A stretch of DNA of 64,000 nt from the NCBI RefSeq assembly GCF_019697375.1, contig NZ_JAHCDI010000004.1, forward strand, positions 1,785,324 to 1,849,323. Direction: 5' to 3'. The position numbers and the translations under genes are program-made. Of this stretch, positions 16,268 through 24,658 are shown piece after piece (the stretch's first letter is position 1; every line of letters begins with the position of its first letter). Source of the DNA: Micromonospora tarapacensis. Lineage in GTDB: Bacteria > Actinomycetota > Actinomycetes > Mycobacteriales > Micromonosporaceae. The notes below the pieces were generated by a model, which saw nothing but the letters and a program-made list of their open reading frames with translations, had not been told where the DNA came from and did not search any database.

Positions 16268-17698
16268 TCAGTAGGCGAAGGCGAGCGGCCGGTCGGCGTC
16301 GGTGTCGTCGGGTGCCGGGTCGGGCGTCACGTCGGGCACGCCGGCCCGGGCGTAGCGGACCAGCAGTTTCACCTCGATGACGGCGAGGGTGGCGTAGATG
16401 AGGGTGAAGGCGGTGAAGCTGGTGAGCACCTCGGCGAGGGAGACGCTGCGGGAGACGCCGTCGCGGGTGAGCATCTCGCCGAAGACGATCCACGGCTGGC
16501 GGCCCATCTCGGTGAAGATCCAGCCGAAGGAGTTGGCCAGCAGCGGCAGGATCGGCATGGCCAGGCCGGCGCGCAGCAGCCACCTGCTGCGCGGGGTGCG
16601 GCCCCGGCGCTGGCTCCACAGCACGAGCAGCGCGATGGCGGCGGCGGCGAGCCCGAAACCGATCATGAAGCGGAAGCTCCAGTAGGTGACCGGGATGATC
16701 GGGGTGTAGCTGCCCGGGCCGTACTGGGCGGTGTACGCGGCCTGTAGGTCGTTGATGCCCTGCACGGTGCCGTTGGGGTCGCCGGTGCCCAGGTAGGACA
16801 GCAGGTACGGGATCTTGAGGGCGAACAGTTCCCGGGTGCCGTCGAGGCTGCCGACGGTCAGTACGGAGAACGACGCGGGGCTCTCGGTGGCGTAGAGGCC
16901 CTCGGCGGCGGCCATCTTCATCGGCTGCACCTGAGTCATGATCTTGCCCTGGATGTCGCCGGTGATCACGACGGCGGCGGCGGAGAGCAGCGTGACCCAG
17001 GAGCCGAAGCGGGCGGCGAAGCGGTACGCCGGAGTGTCGGTGCTGTCGCGGTCGCGGATCAGGTGCCACAGGGCGACGGCCACCAGCAGCGACCCGGCGA
17101 CCAGGAAGGCGCCGGCGATGGTGTGCGGGAAGGTGATCAGGGCGACCTTGTTGGTGAGCACGGCGACGAAGTCGGTGAGTTCGGCCCGCCCGCTGTCGGG
17201 GTTGATCCGGTAGCCCACGGGGTTCTGCATGAACGAGTTCGCGGCCAGGATGAAGTACGCCGACAGGTTGGTGCCGATGGCGGCGGCCCAGATGCTGGCC
17301 AGGTGCAGGCGTGCGGGCAGCCGATCCCAGCCGAAGATCCATAGACCGATGAATGTGGATTCGAGGAAGAAGGCGACCAGGGCCTCGATGGCCAGGGGTG
17401 CGCCGAAGATGTCGCCGACGAAGCGGGAGTAGTCGCTCCAGTTCATGCCGAACTGGAATTCCTGCACGATGCCGGTGACGACGCCCATGGCAAAGTTGAT
17501 CAGGAAGAGTTTGCCGTAGAACCTGGTGAGCTTGAGGTACTTCTCGTCTGCGGTGCGGTGCCAGAGTGTTTGCAGGATGGCGACCAGGACGGACAGGCCG
17601 ATGGTCAGCGGTACGAAGAGAAAGTGGTAGACGGTGGTGACACCGAACTGCCAGCGGGCGACGTCCAACGCGTCCACCTGCGACCCCCAGCTGCTCAT
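16268..17698 (-). CDS. cydA: Cytochrome bd oxidase subunit I
   Basis: A 476-residue haem-binding subunit: N-terminal WQFGVTTVYHFLFVPLTIG with the haem-ligand histidine, GVVTGIVQEFQFGMNW, FLESTFIGLWIFGWDRLP, and TEMGRQPWIVFGEMLTRD, the GRQPW signature near the quinol site. The quinol-binding Q-loop region is of the short type. It starts at ATG 17698 and heads a cydAB operon. Its upstream region holds two palindromes that may bind a redox or oxygen regulator. Confidence 0.95.
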   Translation of the reverse strand: MSSWGSQVDALDVARWQFGVTTVYHFLFVPLTIGLSVLVAILQTLWHRTADEKYLKLTRFYGKLFLINFAMGVVTGIVQEFQFGMNWSDYSRFVGDIFGAPLAIEALVAFFLESTFIGLWIFGWDRLPARLHLASIWAAAIGTNLSAYFILAANSFMQNPVGYRINPDSGRAELTDFVAVLTNKVALITFPHTIAGAFLVAGSLLVAVALWHLIRDRDSTDTPAYRFAARFGSWVTLLSAAAVVITGDIQGKIMTQVQPMKMAAAEGLYATESPASFSVLTVGSLDGTRELFALKIPYLLSYLGTGDPNGTVQGINDLQAAYTAQYGPGSYTPIIPVTYWSFRFMIGFGLAAAAIALLVLWSQRRGRTPRSRWLLRAGLAMPILPLLANSFGWIFTEMGRQPWIVFGEMLTRDGVSRSVSLAEVLTSFTAFTLIYATLAVIEVKLLVRYARAGVPDVTPDPAPDDTDADRPLAFAY

Positions 17699-17738
17699 AC
17701 TACAAGACGTAGTAAATACTACAGCCCGTCGTACGACG
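17697..17738 (-). promoter_or_regulatory. cydAB promoter region with two palindromes
   Basis: GTAGT-AAAT-ACTAC at 17709-17722, with further ACTACA and CTAC copies at 17698-17704, and the perfect 12-mer CGTCGTACGACG at 17727-17738. The AT content is unusually high for the region. They lie within 40 bp of the cydA start codon, where a repressor would block initiation. The binding protein is unknown. Confidence 0.45.
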
Positions 17739-17853
17739 ATCGGCAGAGGCGGGCGACCCGAACCGGGTCGGGACCAATGACCCTGCTCACCTGCGCCGTA
17801 CGGCCCGCCCTGGGCGCGGCCGGGGCCGGACGCCGTGCGACCATGTCCCGCTG

Positions 17854-18633
17854 ATGGACACGGCCCACTCCCCCTGGCAGCCGCCGCTGATCTGGCGTGC
17901 CGCGCTGCTGCTCGCCCGCGTCCTGGTCGGGCTGCTGGCCCGGCTGGAGGTCACCGGCGACATCCCCGCCCGGCTGCGCGGCGGGCCGCTGATCCTGGCC
18001 GCCAACCACATCAGCCCGTTCGACCCGGTCGTGCTCGCCGCCGCCTGCCGGGCCCGCCGCGTCGCGCCGAGGATCATGGCCACCGGCGGGTTGTTCCGCG
18101 CCCCGGTCATCGGCGCCGCGATGCGCAGTGCCGGGCACATCCGCGTCGACCGGGGCACCGCCGGGGTGCACCGCGCCCTCGACGACGCCGCCGCCGCGGT
18201 CGGCGGCGGCGCGCCGATCCTGGTCTACCCCGAGGGGCGCATCGGGCTCGACCCGGGCATCTGGCCCGAACGCGGCAAGACCGGCGCCGCCCGGCTCGCC
18301 CTGACCTGCGGCGCCCCGGTCATCCCCGTCGCACAGTGGGGCTCCCACGAGGTGCTGCCCTACCAGGCGCCCAAGGGTCTCCTTCGCGGCATCGCCCGCG
18401 CGCTGGTGCGCCGCCCGACGGTGCGGGTGCACTTCGGCGACCCGGTGGACCTCGCCGACCTGGTCCACGGCGTGCCGGGCGGTGCCCGACGCGCCACCGA
18501 CCGGATCATCGACGCCCTGACCGACACCCTCGTCCCGCTGCGGCCGGACGAACCCGACCGGCCCCGACACGTGGACCTGGGCCGGCCGGTCGACACCAGC
18601 CGCGCCCACCGGCGCCGCCCCGCCGCCGGCTGA
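17854..18633 (+). CDS. 1-acyl-glycerol-3-phosphate acyltransferase (PlsC family)
   Basis: A 259-residue membrane-associated lysophospholipid acyltransferase. The catalytic NHISPFD motif (residues 51-57, NHx4D) follows an N-terminal hydrophobic helix, and YPEGRIG gives the substrate-binding EGR motif. GAPVIPVAQWGSHEVLP and TVRVHFGDPVDL complete the family pattern. It acylates lysophosphatidate or a related acceptor. It is divergent from cydA and converges on the 18649 gene 15 bp away. Confidence 0.88.
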   Translation: MDTAHSPWQPPLIWRAALLLARVLVGLLARLEVTGDIPARLRGGPLILAANHISPFDPVVLAAACRARRVAPRIMATGGLFRAPVIGAAMRSAGHIRVDRGTAGVHRALDDAAAAVGGGAPILVYPEGRIGLDPGIWPERGKTGAARLALTCGAPVIPVAQWGSHEVLPYQAPKGLLRGIARALVRRPTVRVHFGDPVDLADLVHGVPGGARRATDRIIDALTDTLVPLRPDEPDRPRHVDLGRPVDTSRAHRRRPAAG

Positions 18634-18648
18634 GCTGCCCCGTCCGGC

Positions 18649-19008
18649 TCAGGTCGCCTGCTGCACCGCCCGCAGCACCTCGGTCACGGCCGAGGCCACC
18701 GGGGCCACCGGCGCGGCCAGCTCCGCCAGGCGCCGCAGCAACGCCGTCACCCGGGCCGGTTCGGGATCCGGCCGGGCCAGCTGGGCGCGCAGCTCCGCCG
18801 CCACCGACCGCGCCTGCTCCGGCAACTCGTCGCGGTGCCGGTCGAGCGCGTCGACCAACTGGGCGACCAGGGCCGGTACGTCGACGCCGGGGGCAGTGGC
18901 CCACAACGCACCACCGACCGCCTGGGCGCCGTGACCCACCGCCTGACTGCCGACCTGGCTCACCCCACCGGACTGCTGGATGCCGTAGTTGGCCGACGAC
19001 TCGGACAT
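18649..19008 (-). CDS. Small helical protein with N-terminal GG-AVG motif
   Basis: 119 residues. Residues 7-28 read NYGIQQSGGVSQVG then SQAVGHGAQA, a Gly/Gln/Asn-rich motif that is repeated almost exactly at the C-terminus of the upstream protein. The rest is an Ala/Leu-rich helical bundle (ALVAQLVDALDRHRDELPEQ). No membrane span or catalytic motif is seen. It is the last gene of a three-gene minus-strand operon, 16 bp after the gene for the larger membrane protein. The shared motif suggests that the two proteins assemble with each other. The function is unknown. Confidence 0.7.
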   Translation of the reverse strand: MSESSANYGIQQSGGVSQVGSQAVGHGAQAVGGALWATAPGVDVPALVAQLVDALDRHRDELPEQARSVAAELRAQLARPDPEPARVTALLRRLAELAAPVAPVASAVTEVLRAVQQAT

Positions 19009-19024
19009 GCCTCATCCTCCGCTC

Positions 19025-20692
19025 TCACGCTGGTCGTGGTTTCTCGCCCGCCGGTGCCGGCTGCGCGTGCTGCTCGGCCCGGGCGCCGGCGCCGACCGCC
19101 TGGTTGCCGATCACGCTGAGCCCGCCGGTCTGGATGACTCCCTGGTTGAGGATCATCATCTGCCGGCTGTGGAACTCCGTGGTGTCCACTCCCCGATCGT
19201 CGAGAAAGTCCACGATCGCCGCGAGTACGTGCCGCTCCACCACCTTCAGATGCTTCGCGGCGTCCAGCATCTGGAAGTAGTTGTGGTAGTCGGAGCCGGC
19301 CGCCAACTCCCGCGCCCCCGCCCGCGCCCCGTAGTCGTAGCCGAGGTCCTCGCCGGCCAGCCGTCGCAACCGCGCCTGCCGCCGTTGGTGGCGCAGCGTC
19401 TGCACCAGCTCGTCGACGAGGCGCCCCACCGCGGTGGCCGCCGTGGTGAGCAGGGCGTGGGAACCGGCCGCGAGCAACTGCACCAGCTGGCTCGCCGGCA
19501 GCCACTCGGTCAGCCGGTCGACGTCGTGGTAGGCAAGCCGTGGGGGTTCCAGCACGGTCCGGGCGCACTCCAGGTAGAGCAACCGGCCGTCGGTGGAAAA
19601 ATGCAGGAAGGTGCTGGCCACCACCTCACCGCCCCAGGACGGCACCATCGCGCACAGGTAGTGCCGCACGGCGCCCTGCGGGTGGGCGGCGACCTGGTGC
19701 ACCTGCTCGCTCGTCCAGTGCTGCCGCGGCATCCGCTGCCGCACCGGAAGCAGCCGGGCGTCGTCGGTCAGCAGCCGCCCGACGACGAAGACCCGGTCCT
19801 GCAGCACCAGCCCCGCCAGCCGATCAGCGCCGCCGTCGCTGTCCAACGCGGCCAGCCGCTGCCGCACGTGGTCGATCAGTTCGTCGACGACGAAGGGCGT
19901 CGGCACCTGGTCACCGTCGGCGCGACGAGGGCCGACGACGTGCTCGGCCGGCCGGATCGGCAGGGCGAACGACCAACCTGCCACCGGGGTGCCATGCCCG
20001 ACGAAGGGGACGTACCCGCTGTAGACGGTGACATTGCCCCGTTGCGCCTCGTCGACGGCGGCCAGCCGGGCGGCGTACCGGGAGGGCACCGCCGCCTGCG
20101 CCGTCGCCTCCGCCGAGAACCGGTCACGTCGCAGTTGGGTCACGAGCAGCCACCGGGTGCCGTGCAGGTGGACCACGAGCGCCAGAAACGCGGCAATGCC
20201 GGCCGGCAACGCCAACCACGGCCGGCCGATGAGCCAGTTGGTCCCCTCGTTGGCGGCCACCTGGACCAGCAGCACCATGGCTGCGAAGGCCATCGAGATC
20301 ATCCCCAGCAGCGGCCCGAGCTGACTCTGCCGGGTCGGCCGGAACGGCGCCAGCGAGGTCGCGGCGCGCATCGCCACGGCCACCGTCACCGTCCACAGCG
20401 GTGCGAGCAGCACGGCCAGGGTGCCGAAGAGCAGCAGCAGCAGATCGCGTCGGCGGCGGCGCCGGCGGGCCGCCAGGCAGTGCCGCAGGACGGGCGACAG
20501 ATCGAAGTCCACCGACGGTGCGACGGCCCGCAGTTCGTCGCCGAGCACCTCGTAGAGCAGCCGGTCGGCGAACGTCTCGTCGACGTGCGCGGCGACGCAG
20601 AGGTACCGGGTGGCCTCGGTGTCGGCCAAAGGTTGCGGCGGTCGCTGCGGCGGCACCGTCGGAGTGCTGGATCGTAGAGTCAACTCAGCCAC
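19025..20692 (-). CDS. Multi-span membrane protein with C-terminal GG-AVG motif
   Basis: A 555-residue protein. A ~75-residue cytoplasmic N-terminus is followed by an arginine-rich stretch, then about four hydrophobic segments between residues 82 and 180 (DLLLLLFGTLAVLLAPLWTV, MISMAFAAMVLLVQV, LPAGIAAFLALVVHL). A large soluble domain follows (residues ~180-510; RGNVTVYSGYVPFVGHGTPV, TDGRLLYLECARTVLEPPRL). Residues 516-539 read NQGVIQTGGLSVIG then NQAVGAGARA, matching the N-terminus of the next protein. Its start overlaps the upstream gene by 8 bp. I do not recognise an enzyme family. The layout recalls signalling or effector partners that pair through a short assembly motif. Confidence 0.7.
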   Translation of the reverse strand: MAELTLRSSTPTVPPQRPPQPLADTEATRYLCVAAHVDETFADRLLYEVLGDELRAVAPSVDFDLSPVLRHCLAARRRRRRRDLLLLLFGTLAVLLAPLWTVTVAVAMRAATSLAPFRPTRQSQLGPLLGMISMAFAAMVLLVQVAANEGTNWLIGRPWLALPAGIAAFLALVVHLHGTRWLLVTQLRRDRFSAEATAQAAVPSRYAARLAAVDEAQRGNVTVYSGYVPFVGHGTPVAGWSFALPIRPAEHVVGPRRADGDQVPTPFVVDELIDHVRQRLAALDSDGGADRLAGLVLQDRVFVVGRLLTDDARLLPVRQRMPRQHWTSEQVHQVAAHPQGAVRHYLCAMVPSWGGEVVASTFLHFSTDGRLLYLECARTVLEPPRLAYHDVDRLTEWLPASQLVQLLAAGSHALLTTAATAVGRLVDELVQTLRHQRRQARLRRLAGEDLGYDYGARAGARELAAGSDYHNYFQMLDAAKHLKVVERHVLAAIVDFLDDRGVDTTEFHSRQMMILNQGVIQTGGLSVIGNQAVGAGARAEQHAQPAPAGEKPRPA

Positions 20693-21368
20693 CCTCGGCG
20701 GGACGATCGGCCGCGACGGGCCGCGTCACGAGCCAGGCAAGCAGCAGGCCGTAGACCAGACCGCCGGCGAGCGCACCCCAGGTGGCCGTCTCCGCGTCGC
20801 TCCACGGGCTACGACGCCCTGCCGGATTGTTGACGACACCGATGAGTGCGATGAATGCGACACAGGCGATGGCGCCGAGGGCGGCCACCACGGCGCTGAC
20901 CATCGTCGCTCCCAACACCGCCAGCGCCCGGTAGGCCCGGGCCGGCGAGGGCAGAGCGTTCAGCCGGCTCAGCAGCCACAGCGTGAGCGCGACGAACAGC
21001 AGGGTGCGGAGGTCGTTCCAGAGCCAGGACGAGTACGCCCGCGGGGTGTCCGGCGGCAGCTCCCACTGCGGCCACATCAATCCGATCAGCACGAACCTGG
21101 CCAGCTGCACTCCCGTGGCGGCGATCCCGTCGGCCCGGGGCAGGTCGCGGATCATCCCTGTGAGCAGGTCGTGTCCCGACGGGCTGCCGGCGACCAGCAC
21201 CAGCGGAACGAACACCCAGGTGCCTGCCGTCAGTCGGCGTACCGGTGGCGGCGGGGCGGGCGGCGTCAGTCGGGGTGGCAGCGGATCCACCGGCTGCGCG
21301 GTCAGCGCGCCCTGCGGCGCGGTCAACGTTCCAGGCTCTGCGGACGACGGCCACGGCATCACGTCCAC
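20685..21368 (-). CDS. Polytopic membrane protein of unknown function
   Basis: A 227-residue protein with a Pro-rich N-terminal tail (PPRLTPPAPPPPVRRL) and five or six hydrophobic segments, including GVQLARFVLIGLMWP, LLFVALTLWLLSRL and a long VSAVVAALGAIACVAFIALI. It heads the three-gene operon and overlaps the next gene by 8 bp, so the products are probably made in step. The first start is GTG 21368; ATG at residue 4 is also possible. No family was recognised. Confidence 0.65.
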   Translation of the reverse strand: MDVMPWPSSAEPGTLTAPQGALTAQPVDPLPPRLTPPAPPPPVRRLTAGTWVFVPLVLVAGSPSGHDLLTGMIRDLPRADGIAATGVQLARFVLIGLMWPQWELPPDTPRAYSSWLWNDLRTLLFVALTLWLLSRLNALPSPARAYRALAVLGATMVSAVVAALGAIACVAFIALIGVVNNPAGRRSPWSDAETATWGALAGGLVYGLLLAWLVTRPVAADRPAEGG

Positions 21369-21500
21369 ATGGTGCCGGCTGTGACCTGGATCGTGATCGT
21401 GACTGTCCGATATTCGGCAGTGGGTGCGGACCGACAGGTGGCACGCTTCCGTCGCCGGCCGGTCGCCCGCAGGTCACCGGGGCCGGGCATACTGCGCGGC

Positions 21501-22271
21501 GTGCCACCGACCCCGCACCCCTACCTCGACGCTCCGGCACCGCTGGCCTTCGCCCACCGTGGCGGCGCCGCCGACGGCGACGAGAACACCAGCGCGGCCT
21601 TCGCCCGGGCGGTCGGCCTGGGGTACCGGTACGTGGAGACCGACGTGCGCGGCACCGCCGACGGGGTGGCCGTGGTGTTCCACGACGACACCCTCGAACG
21701 GGTCACCGGGCAGCGCGGCCGGGTGGGCGCGCTGCGCTGGGCCGACCTCGCCTCGGTGCGCGTCGGTGGCGCGGCCGTGGTGCCCCGCCTCGACGAGGTG
21801 CTGACCGCGTGGCCGCAGGTGAGGTTCAACATCGACGTCAAGTCCGACCGGGCGGTGGCACCGACGGTGGCCACCGTCGCCCGGGCCGGGGCGGGTGACC
21901 GGGTGTTGCTGGCCTCGTTCAGCGACGCCCGGCTGGCCCGGCTGCGGGCCCTCACCCACGGGCGGGTCGCCACCAGCCTCGGCGTGCGCGGGGTGGCCCG
22001 GCTGCGGATGGCCTCGCTGACCGGCCGGCCGGTGCGGCTGCCGCCGTCGGTGGTGGCCGCGCAGGTTCCGGTGCGCTACGGCCGGGTGCCGGTGGTCGAC
22101 CGCCGGTTTCTTCGGACGGCTCACCGGCTCGGTTTGCAGGTGCACGTCTGGACGATCGACGAACCTGCCGAGATGCACGAATTACTTGATCGTGGTGTTG
22201 ATGGCATCATGACCGACCACGTCGGCGTGCTGCGCGACGTCTACCGCAGCCGCGGCCACTGGGCCGCCTGA
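21501..22271 (+). CDS. Glycerophosphodiester phosphodiesterase
   Basis: A 256-residue TIM-barrel phosphodiesterase that cleaves glycerophosphodiesters to glycerol 3-phosphate and an alcohol. The metal and catalytic motifs are FAHRGG (H19, R20), DENTSAAF, YVETDVRGTADGVAVVFHDD and the C-terminal VHVWTIDEP with DGIMTDH. GTG 21501 gives the right N-terminus; there is no signal peptide. It is divergent from the three-gene membrane operon and followed 22 bp later by an MFS permease, probably co-transcribed. Confidence 0.9.
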   Translation: MPPTPHPYLDAPAPLAFAHRGGAADGDENTSAAFARAVGLGYRYVETDVRGTADGVAVVFHDDTLERVTGQRGRVGALRWADLASVRVGGAAVVPRLDEVLTAWPQVRFNIDVKSDRAVAPTVATVARAGAGDRVLLASFSDARLARLRALTHGRVATSLGVRGVARLRMASLTGRPVRLPPSVVAAQVPVRYGRVPVVDRRFLRTAHRLGLQVHVWTIDEPAEMHELLDRGVDGIMTDHVGVLRDVYRSRGHWAA

Positions 22272-22293
22272 CCGACCGGGCAAAGGATCTCTC

Positions 22294-23688
22294 ATGGCCG
22301 AGACGGCGACGCCTGCCGCGCAGGACAACCCGCCACCGATGAGCACCCGCCGGGAGCGCACCGGCTGGTACTTCTACGACTGGGCCAACTCGGCCTTCCA
22401 GACCACCGTCATCACGGTCTTCCTCGGGCCGTTCCTGACCAGCGTGGCCAAGGTCGCCGCCGGGTGCGAACTCGGCGCCGACGGCTGCACCGGGTACGTC
22501 TACCCGCTGGGCATCAAGGTGGCCGCCGGCTCGTACTACCCCTACCTGATCTCGCTGTCGGTGCTGCTGACGGTCTTCGTGCTGCCGGTGATCGGGGCGA
22601 TCGCCGACCGGTCGCTGCACAAGAAGCGGCTGCTGGCCGCCACCGCCTTCACCGGCGCCGGTGCGACCGTCGGCATGCTCTTCGTCACCGGCGACCGGTA
22701 TCTGCTCGGTGGCGTGTTGTTCATCGTCGCCAACATCAGCTTCGGCGCGGCGATCGTGGTCTACAACTCGTTCCTGCCACAGCTGGGCGGGCCGGACGAA
22801 CGCGACGCCATCTCCAGCCGCGGCTGGGCGCTGGGCTACCTCGGCGGTGGCCTGCTGCTGGCGTTGAACCTCGTCGCGGTGCAGTCGTTCGACAACGGCA
22901 CCGCCGAGCGCACGCTCGACCTGGCCCGCTGGTCCATCGTCTCGGCCGGCCTGTGGTGGGCGGCGTTCACCCTGGTGCCGCTGCGGTGGCTGCGCGAGCA
23001 TCCCACCGCCGCGGCACTCGCCACCGGTGGTCGTGGCAACGTGCTCACCGACGGGTTCCGGCAGCTCGGCCGCACGCTGCGGGAGATCAAGGCGTACCCG
23101 CTGACGCTGTTCTTCCTGCTCGCGTTCCTGGTCTACAACGACGGCATCCAGACCGTCATCACGCTGGCCAGCCAGTACGGCACCGAGGAACTGCGGCTGG
23201 GGCAGAGCACCCTGATCGTGACGATCCTGCTGGTGCAGTTCCTCGCCTTCGGCGGCGCGCTGGCGCTCGGTGCGCTGGCCGGGCGGATCGGGGCGTGGAA
23301 GACCGTGCTGCTGAGCCTGGTGCTGTGGACCGTGGTGATCGTCGCCGCGTTCCGGCTGCCCGCCGAGGCGCCGCTGCCGTTCATGGTGCTCGGCGCGGCC
23401 ATCGGCCTGGTCCTCGGCGGCAGCCAGGCGTTGAGCCGGTCCCTGTTCAGCCAACTGATCCCCGCGGGCAAGGAGGGTGAGTACTACGGCTTCTACGAGA
23501 TCAGCGACAAGGGCACCAGCTGGCTCGGCCCGCTCGCGTTCGGGCTGGTGTTCCAGCTGACCAACTCCTACCGGGTCGGCCTGGTCTCTCTGTTGATCTT
23601 CTTTGTGGTGGGTTTCCTGCTGCTGCTGGCCGTGCCCGTCCGGCGGGCGATCGTCGCCGCCGGCAACACCCCGCCCCGGGTGCTCTGA
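22294..23688 (+). CDS. MFS permease, UMF1/Atg22-like
   Basis: A 464-residue, 12-span permease of the UMF1 (Atg22-like) branch of the major facilitator superfamily. Family features are the N-terminal GWYFYDWANSAFQTTVITVF, IGAIADRSLHKKR in the first cytoplasmic loop, YNSFLPQLGGPDERDAISSRG, and QALSRSLFSQLIPAGKEGEY with FYEISDKGTSW. Vacuolar relatives in fungi export amino acids; bacterial substrates are mostly unknown. It probably forms an operon with the phosphodiesterase before it. A hairpin follows. Confidence 0.88.
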   Translation: MAETATPAAQDNPPPMSTRRERTGWYFYDWANSAFQTTVITVFLGPFLTSVAKVAAGCELGADGCTGYVYPLGIKVAAGSYYPYLISLSVLLTVFVLPVIGAIADRSLHKKRLLAATAFTGAGATVGMLFVTGDRYLLGGVLFIVANISFGAAIVVYNSFLPQLGGPDERDAISSRGWALGYLGGGLLLALNLVAVQSFDNGTAERTLDLARWSIVSAGLWWAAFTLVPLRWLREHPTAAALATGGRGNVLTDGFRQLGRTLREIKAYPLTLFFLLAFLVYNDGIQTVITLASQYGTEELRLGQSTLIVTILLVQFLAFGGALALGALAGRIGAWKTVLLSLVLWTVVIVAAFRLPAEAPLPFMVLGAAIGLVLGGSQALSRSLFSQLIPAGKEGEYYGFYEISDKGTSWLGPLAFGLVFQLTNSYRVGLVSLLIFFVVGFLLLLAVPVRRAIVAAGNTPPRVL

Positions 23689-23706
23689 CCGGGCCGGCCT
23701 CCGGCC

Positions 23707-23736
23707 GCCGGTGGTGCGACGACCGACACCACCGGC
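23707..23736 (+). terminator. Hairpin after MFS gene
   Basis: 10-bp arms GCCGGTGGTG and CACCACCGGC around a 10-nt loop, 19 bp past the MFS stop and before the thymidine kinase gene. There is no U-tract. Confidence 0.4.
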
Positions 23737-23784
23737 CGGACCACCCGGTGAACGCCGGGAGACATCGCACTAGGCTGCCGGTCC

Positions 23785-24525
23785 GTGACCACCGACGACG
23801 CCGTACCAACCTGCCTGGCCCGCCCCCCGCTGCCCGCGGAGGGCGACAACCCCGCCGGGTGTGTCGCCGCCCGCGGCGTCGACGGCCGGCCGGCACACGC
23901 CGCCGCGCTGCGGTTCTACTGGGGGCCGATGGACTGCGGCAAGTCCACGATGGCGCTGCAGATGAACTACAACCACGCCCGGCAGGGCCGCCGGGGTCTG
24001 GTGACCACCCGCATCGACCGGTCGCTCGGCCCGCAGGTCACCACCCGCATCGGACTGGCCCACGAGGCGGTCGAGGTCACCGACTCCCTCGACCTGCGCA
24101 CCCTGGTCCGCGACGCCTGGGCCGATGGGGTCCGCGTGGACTACCTGATCTGCGACGAGGCCAGCTTCTACTCCGTCGAGCACGTGGAACAGATGGCCGA
24201 ACTTGTCGACAGCTACGACGTCGACGTGTACGCCTTCGGCCTGGCCACCGACTTCCGCTCCTGCCTGTTCCCGGCCGCGCAGCGGCTGTTCGAACTGGCC
24301 GACTCGGTGGCCCGCATCCAGGTGGAGGTGCTCTGCTGGTGCGGCCGGGAGGGCCTGCTCAACGCTCGCGTCGCCGGTGGGCGGGTGGTCCGCGAGGGCG
24401 AACAGGTCGTCATCGGTGACACCGCCGACACCGTCGACACCGCCGAGCTGCGCTACCAGGTGCTCTGCCGGCGGCACCACCGCACCGGCGACCTGGGGCC
24501 CCGCGGCACCACCGGCGGCGCCTGA
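23785..24525 (+). CDS. tdk: Thymidine kinase, type II
   Basis: A 246-residue thymidine kinase that phosphorylates thymidine in the salvage route. The P-loop GPMDCGKST spans residues 47-55, the Walker-B-like DYLICDEASF follows, then the lasso region. Zinc ligands are in CWCGREGLLNAR and LCRRHH. The N-terminus is ~40 residues longer than usual; a downstream start near residue 40 is conceivable, but GTG 23785 keeps the frame clean. It is the last gene before the ABC exporter cluster. Confidence 0.9.
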   Translation: MTTDDAVPTCLARPPLPAEGDNPAGCVAARGVDGRPAHAAALRFYWGPMDCGKSTMALQMNYNHARQGRRGLVTTRIDRSLGPQVTTRIGLAHEAVEVTDSLDLRTLVRDAWADGVRVDYLICDEASFYSVEHVEQMAELVDSYDVDVYAFGLATDFRSCLFPAAQRLFELADSVARIQVEVLCWCGREGLLNARVAGGRVVREGEQVVIGDTADTVDTAELRYQVLCRRHHRTGDLGPRGTTGGA

Positions 24526-24658
24526 GCGTCCCACCCGGCAGCACGCATAACGAAACGATCACTGCGCGAACCTTTCCCGAGTGCCCGCCCCTCCTGGTGG
24601 GTGGCAGTAGGCGACCACGGGCCGTACCGGCCCGCGAACCGGCGGGGGTAGAGGACGA

